DNA of 64,000 bases from an uncultured Flavobacteriales bacterium (GCA_913057205.1 CAJXNO010000005.1:1-64000); one strand, 5' to 3'. Counted from the stretch's first letter, positions 1-9,302 are shown. Made by a program: numbers and translations. Notes: generated by a model not told the origin, from the sequence alone.

Positions 1-618
1 CTTATTGCCTTTTTCGGCTTCTTTGAACATCTGCGCACCGCCAGCACCGCAGCAAAGTCCGCGTTCCTTGCAGCGCTTCATTTCAGAAAGCTCTGCATCC
101 AGCTTGCGCAAGACCTCTCGTGGTGCCTCGTAGATATCATTCGCACGTCCGAGGTAACACGGATCATGGAAGGTGATGCGCTTTCCTTTGAACTTTCCTC
201 CTTCTACGGTCAATCGTCCTTCATTGAGCAGACGCTGAAGGAACTGGGTATGGTGGATTACCTCGTAGTTTCCTCCCAGCTCTGGGTATTCATTCTTCAT
301 TACATTGAAGCAGTGCGGACAAGCCGTCACAATGCGCTTTACGCCGTACTCGTTCAAAATCTGGATGTTCGCAAACGCCTGCATTTGGAATAGGAACTCA
401 TTCCCTGCTCGCTTAGCGGGATCACCGGTACACGACTCTTCTGTTCCCAATACGGCAAACTTCACTTCGGCCTTCTGCAGCAGCTTCGCAAACGCCTTGG
501 TGATCTTCTTTGCACGGTCATCAAAGCTTCCCATACAGCCCACCCAGAAAAGCACTTCTGGCTCCTCTCCAGCGGCCATCATTTCGGCCATTGTTCTTAT
601 CTGTGTATGTTCTGACAT
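1..618 (-). CDS. (Fe-S)-binding protein, CCG domain (HdrB/GlcF-like), 3' part missing
   Basis: This gene has no stop inside the window: it starts with ATG at 618 and runs off the left edge after 206 codons. The product has cysteine-rich CCG-type motifs of heterodisulfide-reductase subunit B and glycolate-oxidase Fe-S subunits. They read VGCMGSFDDR and CTGDPAKR near the N-terminus, TACPHCFN in the middle, DPCYLGR, and RGLCCGAGG near the truncated end. In this family such motifs bind an unusual Fe-S cluster. The gene lies about 235 bp downstream of the membrane dicluster protein at 854-2212 on the same strand, and the two probably form one quinone-linked electron-transfer unit. The partner of that unit is not visible, so the reaction stays open. 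Confidence 0.85.
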   Translation of the reverse strand, partial: MSEHTQIRTMAEMMAAGEEPEVLFWVGCMGSFDDRAKKITKAFAKLLQKAEVKFAVLGTEESCTGDPAKRAGNEFLFQMQAFANIQILNEYGVKRIVTACPHCFNVMKNEYPELGGNYEVIHHTQFLQRLLNEGRLTVEGGKFKGKRITFHDPCYLGRANDIYEAPREVLRKLDAELSEMKRCKERGLCCGAGGAQMFKEAEKGNK

Positions 619-666
619 CCCTATTGTTTTTGTTCAGTTCGTTATACTATTCGTCTGTGCAACTGT

Positions 667-722
667 TTTGCTGTGGGCTGTTGGCTTTTTGCTATTGGCT
701 TTTTGCTGTTGGTTTGTGACTT
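667..722. repeat. Degenerate 14-bp tandem repeat between the two Fe-S genes
   Basis: Two adjacent 14-base units, 681-694 and 695-708, differ only in the last base (TTGGCTTTTTGCTA, then the same ending in G). Decayed copies flank them at 667-680 and 709-722. A related phrase-like stretch, AACTGCCTACTGCTAACTG, lies at 831-849 just before the stop of the next gene. The 619-853 spacer holds no gene that I can support. Confidence 0.6.
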
Positions 723-853
723 ACTCATTAAACGCTGTTCATAGAGCAGGCGCTTCTTGGACTACTTACCCACATTTTCTGCAAAATCAAGTTGTAATAT
801 CATACATCAACTGCAAAACGTTTCTCTTTAAACTGCCTACTGCTAACTGACAG

Positions 854-2212
854 TTACTCATCTTTCCAATTCAATCGGTCTGCTTGCGCAAATTGCCAAG
901 GTGCGCCGTTGTTTTCTACGTTGGTGAACATCATGTTCAGCTCATTCGGGGCTTTTGATTCTTCCATGACCAAGAACCTTCTGAGGTCTACAATGATCGA
1001 AAGTGGGTTGATGTTTACTGGACAAGCCTGCACACATGCATTACATGTGGTACATGCCCAAAGCTCTTCCGGTGAAATGTAATCATTCAACAATGCCTTC
1101 CCATCTTTTGCTTCTGCCCCATTGGCTCGCTTGTGCTTACCGAGTTCTTCCACCCGATCTCGGGTATCCATCATGATCTTTCTTGGCGAAAGCAGCTTAC
1201 CGGTTTGATTGGCTGGACATTCAGAAGTACAGCGTCCACATTCTGTGCAAGTGTAAGCGTCCATGAGTTGCTTCCACGAGAGATCGGTTACATCTTTAGC
1301 ACCGAAACGTTGTGGTGCCGTCGTTTCTCCTTCAGCCGGAGCCGGAGCAGCGAATGGATCTTGATTGGGATCCATCATCAACTCGACTTCCTTCTTCACG
1401 CTTTCCAAGTTGTTGAACTCCCCTGCAGGCTCTAGGCGTGAGTAGTACGTGTTTGGAAATGCCAAGAAGATGTGGAAATGCTTGGAGTACGGAATATAGA
1501 TCAAGAACCCGAAGATGCCGAGGATGTGAAACCACCAGCATGCGCGCTCAATATAGAACAAGGTGGTAGGATCGTTTGGAAGGTAGCCGGTGAAGAATCC
1601 ACTCACCCAGAACCAACTGTCGAACCGAATCTCCGTGTAGTGATCCAATCCAGCCGCGGCCACAATGGTATCGTTCAGCATGAACAGAACGCTGTCTGCG
1701 GCATTCATCTGAAAGAGCGCCAGCATCAGCAGGATCTCAACAATCAAGATGATGTTCGCATCCGACTTTGGCCAACTGGTCATCTCTGTCCCGCTGAATC
1801 GCTTCAACTTACCGATGTTTCTTCTCACCAAGAAAACAACACAAGCGATCAACACGAGCAGGGCCAAAATCTCAAAGATGCCGATGAAGGTGTAGTAGAC
1901 CTCGCTTCCGAGAACAGAATAAAAAAGCCTGTGGGTTCCGAATATGCCATCGATCAAGATCTCAAGGACCTCGATGTTGATCAGCACGAAGCCCACGTAG
2001 ATGAAGATGTGCATGAAGCCGGCCAGCGGACGTGTAACCATCTTGCTCTGTCCGAGCGCCACACGCGCCATCGTCTTCCAACGTTCTGACTTGTTATCCG
2101 AAATATCCTGATCGCGACCGAGGTTGATGTTGGCTCGGATCTCTCCGATACGTCGTGCAAAAATGACCGCCGTTGCCAAGAGCAAGACGGTGAAGATGAT
2201 GCTTGAGATCAT
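854..2212 (-). CDS. Membrane-bound 4Fe-4S dicluster oxidoreductase (HdrD/DsrK-like)
   Basis: A 452-aa protein with an N-terminal membrane part and a C-terminal soluble ferredoxin part. About five hydrophobic segments lie within residues 1-240, and histidines near them (MHIFIYVG, WWFHILGIF, SKHFHIF) resemble NarI-type haem ligands. Two 4Fe-4S cysteine sets follow: CTECGRCTSECP near residue 318 and CTTCNACVQACP near 386. Together with the CCG-domain protein downstream this resembles HdrDE/DsrMK modules that pass electrons between quinone and a soluble donor. The order amidase-MlaD-Fe-S-Fe-S is common in Flavobacteriia, so the link with envelope genes is a conserved neighbourhood and need not be functional. 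The stop of mlaD lies 5 bp upstream, suggesting one transcript. Confidence 0.85.
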   Translation of the reverse strand: MISSIIFTVLLLATAVIFARRIGEIRANINLGRDQDISDNKSERWKTMARVALGQSKMVTRPLAGFMHIFIYVGFVLINIEVLEILIDGIFGTHRLFYSVLGSEVYYTFIGIFEILALLVLIACVVFLVRRNIGKLKRFSGTEMTSWPKSDANIILIVEILLMLALFQMNAADSVLFMLNDTIVAAAGLDHYTEIRFDSWFWVSGFFTGYLPNDPTTLFYIERACWWFHILGIFGFLIYIPYSKHFHIFLAFPNTYYSRLEPAGEFNNLESVKKEVELMMDPNQDPFAAPAPAEGETTAPQRFGAKDVTDLSWKQLMDAYTCTECGRCTSECPANQTGKLLSPRKIMMDTRDRVEELGKHKRANGAEAKDGKALLNDYISPEELWACTTCNACVQACPVNINPLSIIVDLRRFLVMEESKAPNELNMMFTNVENNGAPWQFAQADRLNWKDE

Positions 2213-2217
2213 AACAC

Positions 2218-3210
2218 TTAGTTATCGTCGTTTCGTTGTTTCTTCTTCGGCTTATCCTCCTTGTCTTCCTTCTTTCCGAAAACAGAGAAGTGAACGTATC
2301 GTTCAGGATGAACCCGAAGATCTTCCGCCAATTTATCAATTTCCATCGAGGCCTGCTCTAGGTTATTGTAAAGGCGGTCATCGTTGAGAAGCATACCCAA
2401 TGATCCTTCACCCTCATTGATCTTGAGGATCATGGAATCCAATTGAGCCAGTGCACTGCTGGCATTTTCAATGGCAGAAGCATAATTAGCACGCGTCAGG
2501 GAGTCGCTGATGATGGCGACGTTCTCCATGATCTCGTTGATGTTCTCGCTGTTGTTGCGGATGTTCGTGGCAATGGCCGTGATGTCGCCAAGGACCCTTG
2601 TTAGGTTAGCATTCTGCTCAACCACCATCTTGTCGATGTCTGAGGTGGTCTTATTTATGATATCCATACTGGTCTTGGCCTTCTCGACCGACTCATTCGT
2701 TGTGACGATCAGGATCTTTGTAGTAGACACCAGGTCTCGTGTTTCGTCGATCACTTGTTCGATCTGAGATTGAAGCGGAGCCAGTTTCTCTTCGATCACA
2801 CTTTGAAGCGCCTCTTCAATACCGGAGAGCAATGTATCTCCGCTCTCGTGGTAATTCGTGTCTTCGCTGAACTCTAGAGCGATCGCCTTTGAACCGAGTA
2901 AGTCCTGCGAAACGATCCGAGCAACCGTACTGTCTGGAACATTCAGCCCTTCCTCCAAGATCTCCATCCGTACAATGATGTTATTCTTCTCCTCCGGCAA
3001 CAGGGTGATGTTCGCTACGCGTCCAACTTTATACCCGTTCACCAAGACAACATTGTCCGTACTTAAACCATCTACCTTATCATAAACCGCATAGAAATAG
3101 CGGGCATTCGTGAAGATGTCGGAACCCTTGAGGTAGTTCATTCCGAAATAAAGCAGACCGAGGGCGATGATGATGATCCCTCCTACCTTTATTTCATTCG
3201 CTACCTTCAA
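2218..3210 (-). CDS. MlaD family protein (MCE domain)
   Basis: A 330-aa protein with one N-terminal membrane anchor (about residues 8-26), then an MCE/MlaD domain (about 35-120), then a long alpha-helical tail. In the family MCE domains form hexameric rings that carry phospholipid between inner and outer membrane. The tail is rich in T/N/I/D heptads (about 140-300), as expected for an MCE needle or coiled coil, and ends in a K/D/E-rich segment. The start codon is TTG at 3210, one base after the amidase stop, which suggests translational coupling. No MlaE or MlaF gene is seen here, so the ATPase and permease must lie elsewhere or beyond the left edge. Confidence 0.85.
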   Translation of the reverse strand: MKVANEIKVGGIIIIALGLLYFGMNYLKGSDIFTNARYFYAVYDKVDGLSTDNVVLVNGYKVGRVANITLLPEEKNNIIVRMEILEEGLNVPDSTVARIVSQDLLGSKAIALEFSEDTNYHESGDTLLSGIEEALQSVIEEKLAPLQSQIEQVIDETRDLVSTTKILIVTTNESVEKAKTSMDIINKTTSDIDKMVVEQNANLTRVLGDITAIATNIRNNSENINEIMENVAIISDSLTRANYASAIENASSALAQLDSMILKINEGEGSLGMLLNDDRLYNNLEQASMEIDKLAEDLRVHPERYVHFSVFGKKEDKEDKPKKKQRNDDN

Positions 3211-3211
3211 A

Positions 3212-4489
3212 TCAGTCGTTTAGTGCTTTCGATATTTCAAGTGCCTTCGAAATCCCAATCCGTTCGCCTTTGTAATAGGCCGTAATGAAGGCTTTCGGAT
3301 AGGCTTTTTCGCGCACGGTTCGTTGCAAAGAAACAGCTTTTTTATAATCGTTTACCTCGCCGATCGTGTACTTGTAAAGTCCATCTACATCTAAGCGTTG
3401 AACTTGCTCTAAGCCCTTGAAATTCTCAGGTTTCAGTTCGATGATCTGGGAGGAGGCCATCAGCTGGATGCGGTAGACTACCTGTTCTGCATCGGCAGGC
3501 ACCTCAGGTTGAGCAGGTGTGACTTCTTTCTCCTGCTTCTTGTCTTCCTTTTTCTTCTCTTTCACCTCAGGCTCTTCCGCCGGTTTCTCAGGCTTAGCTT
3601 GAGCGGCTTCATTCACCTCTTCGATCGGCGGAAGTGAAGTATCCAAGTAAGGCGTGGAAATCTCAACCCCTTCTACCTCGGCCTTGTACTGTTTGAAAGC
3701 GCGGTAGATGGCGCTGGCCATGTAGATCTTTCCATTCTCGCTGTTCAGGAAATCTTCTTCAGCTGAGTTCGTCAGGAAACCCAGTTCTGTCAGAACACTA
3801 GGCATCGTCGTAAAGCTGATCACCCAGTATGGAGCTTGCTTCACCCCACGGTCTCGTCTACTTACCCGCTCCCTGTATTGGTCTTGAATGTGGGCGCTGA
3901 AGTTCAAGCTTTGATCCAGGTAAACCGACTGTGCAATGGATCTCGCGATCAATGATTCCGGACTCTTAGGATCAAAGCCTTCGTACACCTGCTCATAATT
4001 CTCTTCCAAGAGGATGGATGAGTTCTCCTTCTTTGCCAGTTCTAAGTTCGCTGCGATCTTGGTCATCGACATCACGAAGGTTTCTGTGCCGTGCGCATCC
4101 TTATTGGCAGCGGAGTTACAGTGAATGGAGATAAAGAGATCTGCCTCCGCCTTATTCGCAATGGTGGTGCGGTCTTTCAGCGTCACGAACTTATCCTCCT
4201 TGCGGGTGTAGATCACATCTACGTTTTCAAAGGCCCGTTCGATATAATCGCCCAGTTGGAGGCTCACGTCTAAGGCGATGTCTTTTTCGGTCGACTTATA
4301 CCGCCCGGTACCCAGGTTACCCGGATCATGTCCGCCGTGTCCTGCATCGATCACCACCTTCAACACCCCAAGATCAGCAATGGTTGGTCCGCGGTGATTT
4401 GGAACGAAGGAGGAGAAGACCAGAAGCACCAGCGCAGCGCTCATGAAGAGCGCAGTGTAACGGAGTGAAAGACGGAATGGCTGATTCAT
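3212..4489 (-). CDS. N-acetylmuramoyl-L-alanine amidase with C-terminal SPOR-like domain
   Basis: A 425-aa exported Amidase_3 enzyme that cleaves the stem peptide from peptidoglycan. An N-terminal hydrophobic segment (about 10-30) precedes the catalytic domain (about 45-280), with the zinc motif VIDAGHGGHDPGN, the SIHCNSAA motif and VLTELGFLTN near its end. A K/E/P-rich linker (about 290-335) leads to a final 90 residues (YRIQLMAS ... YKYTIGE ... AFITAYYKGERIG) that look like a SPOR domain, which in known proteins binds glycan strands lacking stem peptides. It starts with ATG and is divergent from lptD. This divergent pair is conserved across Flavobacteriia and couples wall and outer-membrane maintenance. 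Confidence 0.9.
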   Translation of the reverse strand: MNQPFRLSLRYTALFMSAALVLLVFSSFVPNHRGPTIADLGVLKVVIDAGHGGHDPGNLGTGRYKSTEKDIALDVSLQLGDYIERAFENVDVIYTRKEDKFVTLKDRTTIANKAEADLFISIHCNSAANKDAHGTETFVMSMTKIAANLELAKKENSSILLEENYEQVYEGFDPKSPESLIARSIAQSVYLDQSLNFSAHIQDQYRERVSRRDRGVKQAPYWVISFTTMPSVLTELGFLTNSAEEDFLNSENGKIYMASAIYRAFKQYKAEVEGVEISTPYLDTSLPPIEEVNEAAQAKPEKPAEEPEVKEKKKEDKKQEKEVTPAQPEVPADAEQVVYRIQLMASSQIIELKPENFKGLEQVQRLDVDGLYKYTIGEVNDYKKAVSLQRTVREKAYPKAFITAYYKGERIGISKALEISKALND

Positions 4490-4532
4490 ACGATAGTCTA
4501 AAACGAGCTTAGGGCAAATTACATGTACTGAA

Positions 4533-4540
4533 CAAAGTTA
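4533..4540 (-). promoter_or_regulatory. Candidate -7 element for the amidase-mlaD-FeS operon
   Basis: The minus strand reads TAACTTTG, an exact match to the Bacteroidetes -7 pattern TAnnTTTG, 43 bases upstream of the amidase ATG. No TTG stands at the 19-20 base spacing seen in the better promoters here, so support is only moderate. Confidence 0.35.
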
Positions 4541-4729
4541 GAAGGGTGCACAGGCAAGGCGGCTGAAAGTGGTGATAGTATTTCACCTGTGGCTGTTAAT
4601 AGCATTATCAGTAAAACCGTGGCATTCAGAACGGATTAACAACTTTTGAAGGGTAAAAAGCACGCAGACCTGCAGGATAAGCGTTTAGATTTGCAGGCGC
4701 CAAAACAAGGCCTCCGAAAAGCCCACGCA

Positions 4730-7330
4730 TTGAAGCACCCCAAGCATCATGTCATCACACTCCTCTTTGCCTTGCTCAGCTTGGTGGGATGGTCGCAAGA
4801 TACCGCAGCACTAGCGGTTGACAGCGTTCAACTGGGCGTAGACAGCGTGCTTCAGAACATTGAACCGGGCAACGACTCCTTAGACAGCCTAGCGCCACCA
4901 GAAACACCGAAACGACAATCACCGCTAGAACACAAGGTGGAGTACCAAAGCGATGACTCCATGCGCATTGACCTGCAAGACCAGAAGGTTTATCTGTACG
5001 GGAATGCCGTGGCCACCTACGGTGACATTGAATTGAAGGCCAATTACATCGAGATCGCATTGAATTCTAGCGAGTTATTTGCAAAAGGACTCCCAGACAG
5101 TACGGGCACGGTGGTTGGCGAACCGATCTTCAAGCAGGGCTCACAGGAGTTTGAAGCGGAAGAAATGCGCTACAACTTCAAGACCCAACGGGGATTGAGC
5201 AAGCATGTGAAAACGCAAGAAAGCGGTGGTTTCCTTCACGGTGAAAAGGTGAAGCGCGATACTGGAGAGATCATCTACATCAAAGATGGTAAGTACACCA
5301 CCTGTGAATATGACGATCCGCATTTCCACATCCACGCCGGCAAATTGAAGGTCATTCCCCAGGATAAGATCATCACGGGTCCTGCCTACCTATCAATTGC
5401 AGATGTTCCAACGCCGTTGGTCCTACCCTTTGGTTTCTTCCCTAATTCAGAGGAACGGGCCAATGGATTGATCATTCCTACATGGGGGGAAGCCAACAAC
5501 CAAGGTTTCTACCTCAGCAGGGGTGGATACTACTTTGGCATCAAGGATGTCATGGACTTCTCCATCACAGGCGACATCTACACCCGTGGCTCTTGGGCTG
5601 CTTATGTGGACAGCCGCTACGCAAAGCGCTATCGCTTCAACGGTAACTACGGGATCGAATTCGTCCAATCGCGCTTCAGTGAACGGGAGTATCCTGACTA
5701 TTTTTCGCAGAACACCTTCAACGTGCGCTGGCGCCACCGACAAGACCCAAAGGCCAATCCTGGTAGCAACTTCACTGCTGACGTAAACGCGGGCTCTTCC
5801 AAGAACTACCGAAACAACATCCAGGCGAATGCAGATAACTTCTTGCGCAGCCAGTTGAACTCGAGTATCCGCTATTCGAAGCAATTTGCGAACACACCAT
5901 TCAGCTTCGCGGTAGCGGCCACCGGAAGCCAGAACACGCAAACAGAGGTAGTAAACATCAGCGCGCCAGATATGAGCTTGAACATGGCACGGATCTTCCC
6001 CTTCAAACCCAAAAGCGGTGTTTCATCCAAGTTTCGCTCTGCTGCGGGCATCGATAAGCTGGGTTTAAACGGTTCCTTGGATTTCAATAACCGACTCTCA
6101 GGTCGGGAGGACACGCTGTTCAATAATTACAACAACAAGATGCTGCGGAGCATGGAGAATGGACTGCGTTTCAACTCCACGGCAAGCACCAACATCAAGC
6201 TCCTGAAGTACTTGACCTTATCCCCCTCAACTACCCACCGTTTTGTAGCCTACCGTCAAACGGTACGTAAGACCTTCAACGAGGATAGCGTTCGCGTGAA
6301 TACGCGAAGGGTTGATGGCCTGGATGGCTTCTATGATGGATCAGCAAGTTTGACCTTGAGCACGATAGTGTATGGAACCTATCAGTATAAAAGTGAAGTG
6401 ATCAAAGCCATGCGACACCAGGTAACGCCGAATGTCTCCGTGAGCTATCGTCCAGACTACAGTCAGCCAGTTTGGGGATATTTCGGTGAGGTGCAAAGCG
6501 ATACATCGGGCAACAAGCAGCAGTATTCTTTCTTTGAAGGTGGCATCTACGGCTCACCGAGCGCTCAGGAGAACGGAGTAGTGAATTTCTCGCTGAACAA
6601 CACCTTTGAATTGAAGGTGCGCAACAGGAAAGACAGCACATCAGAGAATGCAGACAAGAAGCTGCGGATCTTGGATGCATTCAACTTTAGAACGAGCTAC
6701 AACATTGCCCGTGACTCCTTGAACTGGGCACCGCTGAGCATCACCTTTCGTACACAAGCAGTTGATGGATTGATCATCAACGGTAGCGCTACGCTCGATC
6801 CATACTACATCAATCCGACCGGACGCCGATACAATGAGTTCCAATTCGACCGAAATGGACGGTTGGGAACATGGACCCAGGCACAGATCGCCTTCACCTA
6901 CAGCATACGACCAAAGAATTCACAGCCGAGGCAGCAAGAGAAGCAGGATGAGCTGAGCGATGCCAACATGTACTACACGGATTTCGTGGACTTTGATGTG
7001 CCTTGGGATCTTCGCATCAACTACAACATTCAGTACAGAAATAACGGGGTTACCGAAGACATCTCACAGGTAGTTGACCTCAGTGGGGAGGCGAACATCA
7101 CCCAGAACTGGCGTGTGGGTTTCCGAACGGGTTATGACATCCGCAACCAAGATGTAACCTTTAGCCAATTCGACATCTACCGAAACTTACACTGTTGGGA
7201 GTTCAGTTTAGGAGTGGTTCCCTTTGGTATTCGACAGAGCTACAACTTCCAGATCAACGTGAAGAGTGCGATTCTGCAAGACCTCAAACTGAACCGAAGG
7301 CGTCAATTCGCCTTGCCAGATCGAGGTTAG
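4730..7330 (+). CDS. lptD: Putative LPS assembly protein LptD (Bacteroidetes type)
   Basis: A large outer-membrane protein: signal peptide, an OstA/LptA-like N-terminal domain (YLYGNAVATYGDIELKANYIE), then a long stretch of alternating polar/aromatic residues expected for the LptD beta-barrel. LptD inserts lipopolysaccharide into the outer leaflet. The frame has no early ATG. A TTG at 4730 gives a standard signal peptide (about 23 residues ending GWSQ). An upstream in-frame TTG at 4646 would add 28 mostly charged residues before it and is less likely. From 4730 the protein has 866 residues. The stop overlaps the convergent saccharopine dehydrogenase stop by 4 bp. Confidence 0.88.
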   Translation: MKHPKHHVITLLFALLSLVGWSQDTAALAVDSVQLGVDSVLQNIEPGNDSLDSLAPPETPKRQSPLEHKVEYQSDDSMRIDLQDQKVYLYGNAVATYGDIELKANYIEIALNSSELFAKGLPDSTGTVVGEPIFKQGSQEFEAEEMRYNFKTQRGLSKHVKTQESGGFLHGEKVKRDTGEIIYIKDGKYTTCEYDDPHFHIHAGKLKVIPQDKIITGPAYLSIADVPTPLVLPFGFFPNSEERANGLIIPTWGEANNQGFYLSRGGYYFGIKDVMDFSITGDIYTRGSWAAYVDSRYAKRYRFNGNYGIEFVQSRFSEREYPDYFSQNTFNVRWRHRQDPKANPGSNFTADVNAGSSKNYRNNIQANADNFLRSQLNSSIRYSKQFANTPFSFAVAATGSQNTQTEVVNISAPDMSLNMARIFPFKPKSGVSSKFRSAAGIDKLGLNGSLDFNNRLSGREDTLFNNYNNKMLRSMENGLRFNSTASTNIKLLKYLTLSPSTTHRFVAYRQTVRKTFNEDSVRVNTRRVDGLDGFYDGSASLTLSTIVYGTYQYKSEVIKAMRHQVTPNVSVSYRPDYSQPVWGYFGEVQSDTSGNKQQYSFFEGGIYGSPSAQENGVVNFSLNNTFELKVRNRKDSTSENADKKLRILDAFNFRTSYNIARDSLNWAPLSITFRTQAVDGLIINGSATLDPYYINPTGRRYNEFQFDRNGRLGTWTQAQIAFTYSIRPKNSQPRQQEKQDELSDANMYYTDFVDFDVPWDLRINYNIQYRNNGVTEDISQVVDLSGEANITQNWRVGFRTGYDIRNQDVTFSQFDIYRNLHCWEFSLGVVPFGIRQSYNFQINVKSAILQDLKLNRRRQFALPDRG

Positions 7331-8673
7331 TACCCCTTGTAGGCCACTTCGCGTTCTTCGAAAACCACGCCGTAGTGCTTCAATTCATTTAGAACAGGCT
7401 CGTAAACCTCCGGATCGATCGGGATGTGAACGCCTGGTGTAGAGATCTTCCCATTCAAAATCATCTTCGCTGCAATGCCTACGGGCAATCCAACCGTCTT
7501 TGCCATGGCGGTATTGACGCGGTCTTCCCCTTTGATCACCATGTAGGATTCCCGTGCTTTTTTCTCGCCGTTGACCTCGTAGCCGAACAAGTGGTACATC
7601 ACAATCATATCAAGGTCGTCATCCTTCATGGTCCACTTGCGCTCCAAGATGTGTTGTAAGACCTGAGCTGGCGTAGCGTTCGGAATACCGATCTTGATCT
7701 CTTCAAAAAGATCGAGCCACTTCAACTTATGCATGATCTCGCTATCTTGATCCATCTTGAGGTAGTGCATCAGTTTGAGCTCAACGCTATCATCAGGATT
7801 GTAGGCGAGAAAGCTATTCAAGAACTGACGAAAGGTCATCTCCTCCGAACCCTCGATCACATAGCTATCATCGGTGGCACCCAACTTCACAAAAACATCC
7901 CAGGCCCGGCAAAAGCCAGGTCTGCGGAAGGTGCCGCGGTAGATGGTGGGAATATCATGAAGTCCGTAAGCTTCTCGGTACTTCAGTGAATCCCGATTGG
8001 CATAGCCTTCAAAAGTTCCATGTTCAGGCAGGGTGATCATCTCGGTACGACGAAACAGATGGTGGTACGGGATGTATTTATAGCGTCCCTCTTGCTTGAA
8101 TTTCACCGCGCCTCCTGAACCTGCCAACACTACGTTGCGCGGATTCCATGCAAACTTGTAATTCCACGGATTGTCATCGCTTTCTGGTGCAACCAATCCA
8201 CCGGTAAAGCTTTCAAACTGGAGCATCTTGGCACCTTCATCGCGTAAATGATTCAGAACGCGCATCGCGCTCATGTGGTCGATACCCGGATCAACGCCAA
8301 TCTCGTTCATGATTACCACACCTGCCTTCACCGCCTCGTCATGCAGATCCTGCATCTCTTTAGACACATAAGAAGCCGTAACCATAGGGGTGTGCAACGC
8401 AACACATTCTCGCGCAACGCTCACATGCATGTGTGCTGGAAGCATCGAGATTACAAGATCAGCCTTTTGGATCTCGTGCAGACTTTCAAATTCATTGGTC
8501 ACATCAAAGCGAAACGCTTCTGCCCGGGAATGGCCTTTGATCTTTCGTTGCGCCAAGGCTTCATCGCGGTCGCCCACCCGTATTTTCCAGTCCTCCGTTT
8601 CAGCTTTCTCCAACAGGTAATCGATCAGGCAGGAGGCACTCAATCCAGCGCCAAAAACAACGATATTCTTCAT
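7327..8673 (-). CDS. Saccharopine dehydrogenase family protein (Lys9-like)
   Basis: A 448-aa protein with an N-terminal Rossmann fold (VVFGAGLSASCLIDYLL), the family segment NEIGVDPGIDHMSAM in the middle, and the C-terminal saccharopine dehydrogenase domain. The closest eukaryotic relatives are NADP-dependent, glutamate-forming saccharopine dehydrogenases of lysine metabolism. In Flavobacteriia this gene is usually taken as lysine catabolic, but no lysine-ketoglutarate reductase is adjacent, so the exact substrate is inferred. It starts with ATG. Confidence 0.85.
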   Translation of the reverse strand: MKNIVVFGAGLSASCLIDYLLEKAETEDWKIRVGDRDEALAQRKIKGHSRAEAFRFDVTNEFESLHEIQKADLVISMLPAHMHVSVARECVALHTPMVTASYVSKEMQDLHDEAVKAGVVIMNEIGVDPGIDHMSAMRVLNHLRDEGAKMLQFESFTGGLVAPESDDNPWNYKFAWNPRNVVLAGSGGAVKFKQEGRYKYIPYHHLFRRTEMITLPEHGTFEGYANRDSLKYREAYGLHDIPTIYRGTFRRPGFCRAWDVFVKLGATDDSYVIEGSEEMTFRQFLNSFLAYNPDDSVELKLMHYLKMDQDSEIMHKLKWLDLFEEIKIGIPNATPAQVLQHILERKWTMKDDDLDMIVMYHLFGYEVNGEKKARESYMVIKGEDRVNTAMAKTVGLPVGIAAKMILNGKISTPGVHIPIDPEVYEPVLNELKHYGVVFEEREVAYKGY

Positions 8674-8759
8674 TGTGGTCTTATGATTTCAAGCGAATGT
8701 ACTGTTCTCTTTGTGGAAACAAAGCCTCAGAAAAATAAGTCGCAGGCCGTCAGCCATCT

Positions 8760-8767
8760 TACTTTTG
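8760..8767 (+). promoter_or_regulatory. Candidate -7 element before the DUF423 gene
   Basis: TACTTTTG matches TAnnTTTG and lies 19 bases before the ATG at 8787. The expected upstream TTG is absent. Confidence 0.3.
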
Positions 8768-8786
8768 TAGTGTCAATTTTCCTATC

Positions 8787-9194
8787 ATGAAGAACAAGCC
8801 ATTGCATCTGCTTTTCGGTTCATTTTTTGGTTTAACCGCAGTCATCCTTGGCGCATTCGCGGCGCATGCATTAAAAGAGGTACTCAAGCCGGAACAGCTT
8901 GACTCTTTCAATACGGGAGTGCGATATCAGATGTACCATGCCTTGTTATTGGTGATGATCGCATTGAAAGGCCATAGTTTTCATTTGCGTTACGAGCGGT
9001 TGATCACCAACTTGGTAGGCGTGGGCATTGTCTTGTTCTCCTTCTCCATTTATTTATTAAACCTGCAAGAATTACTAGGCATGCGGCTTGGCTGGCTGGG
9101 TCCAGTTACCCCAATCGGCGGCACGCTGTTGATCGTTGCTTGGTCATTATTGTTTTACAACGGGGTACAACTTTCCACCTTAAAGAAGGATTGA
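8787..9194 (+). CDS. DUF423 family small membrane protein
   Basis: A 135-aa protein with about four membrane helices and the conserved family features GAFAAHALK near the N-terminus, RYQMYHALLLV in the second helix, and a GPVTPIGGTLLI loop near the C-terminus. Members of this family (YgdD in E. coli) are inner-membrane proteins of unknown function. Length is normal for the family. It stands alone between a divergent dehydrogenase gene and pckA. Confidence 0.85.
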   Translation: MKNKPLHLLFGSFFGLTAVILGAFAAHALKEVLKPEQLDSFNTGVRYQMYHALLLVMIALKGHSFHLRYERLITNLVGVGIVLFSFSIYLLNLQELLGMRLGWLGPVTPIGGTLLIVAWSLLFYNGVQLSTLKKD

Positions 9195-9221
9195 TTGTGC
9201 ATAAAAAGTGATGAAATCCAG

Positions 9222-9252
9222 TTGAAGCCTTTCGATTGAATGACAAACTTTG
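9222..9252 (+). promoter_or_regulatory. Probable pckA promoter
   Basis: A TTG (9222-9224) is followed after exactly 20 bases by AAACTTTG (9245-9252), one mismatch from TAnnTTTG. The expected transcription start would be near 9258, leaving a leader of about 45 bases before the ATG at 9303. This argues against the upstream in-frame ATG at 9240, which would lie inside the promoter. Confidence 0.5.
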
Positions 9253-9302
9253 CACCATCACAATTGCTTAATGTACACATTGAGCAAGCACAAACCATAA
9301 AT

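Noticed and set aside
1472-2089. 205-codon plus-strand ORF within the Fe-S membrane gene
   Set aside because: Histidine/aspartate-rich shadow of the opposite strand; the minus-strand frame has clear cluster motifs.
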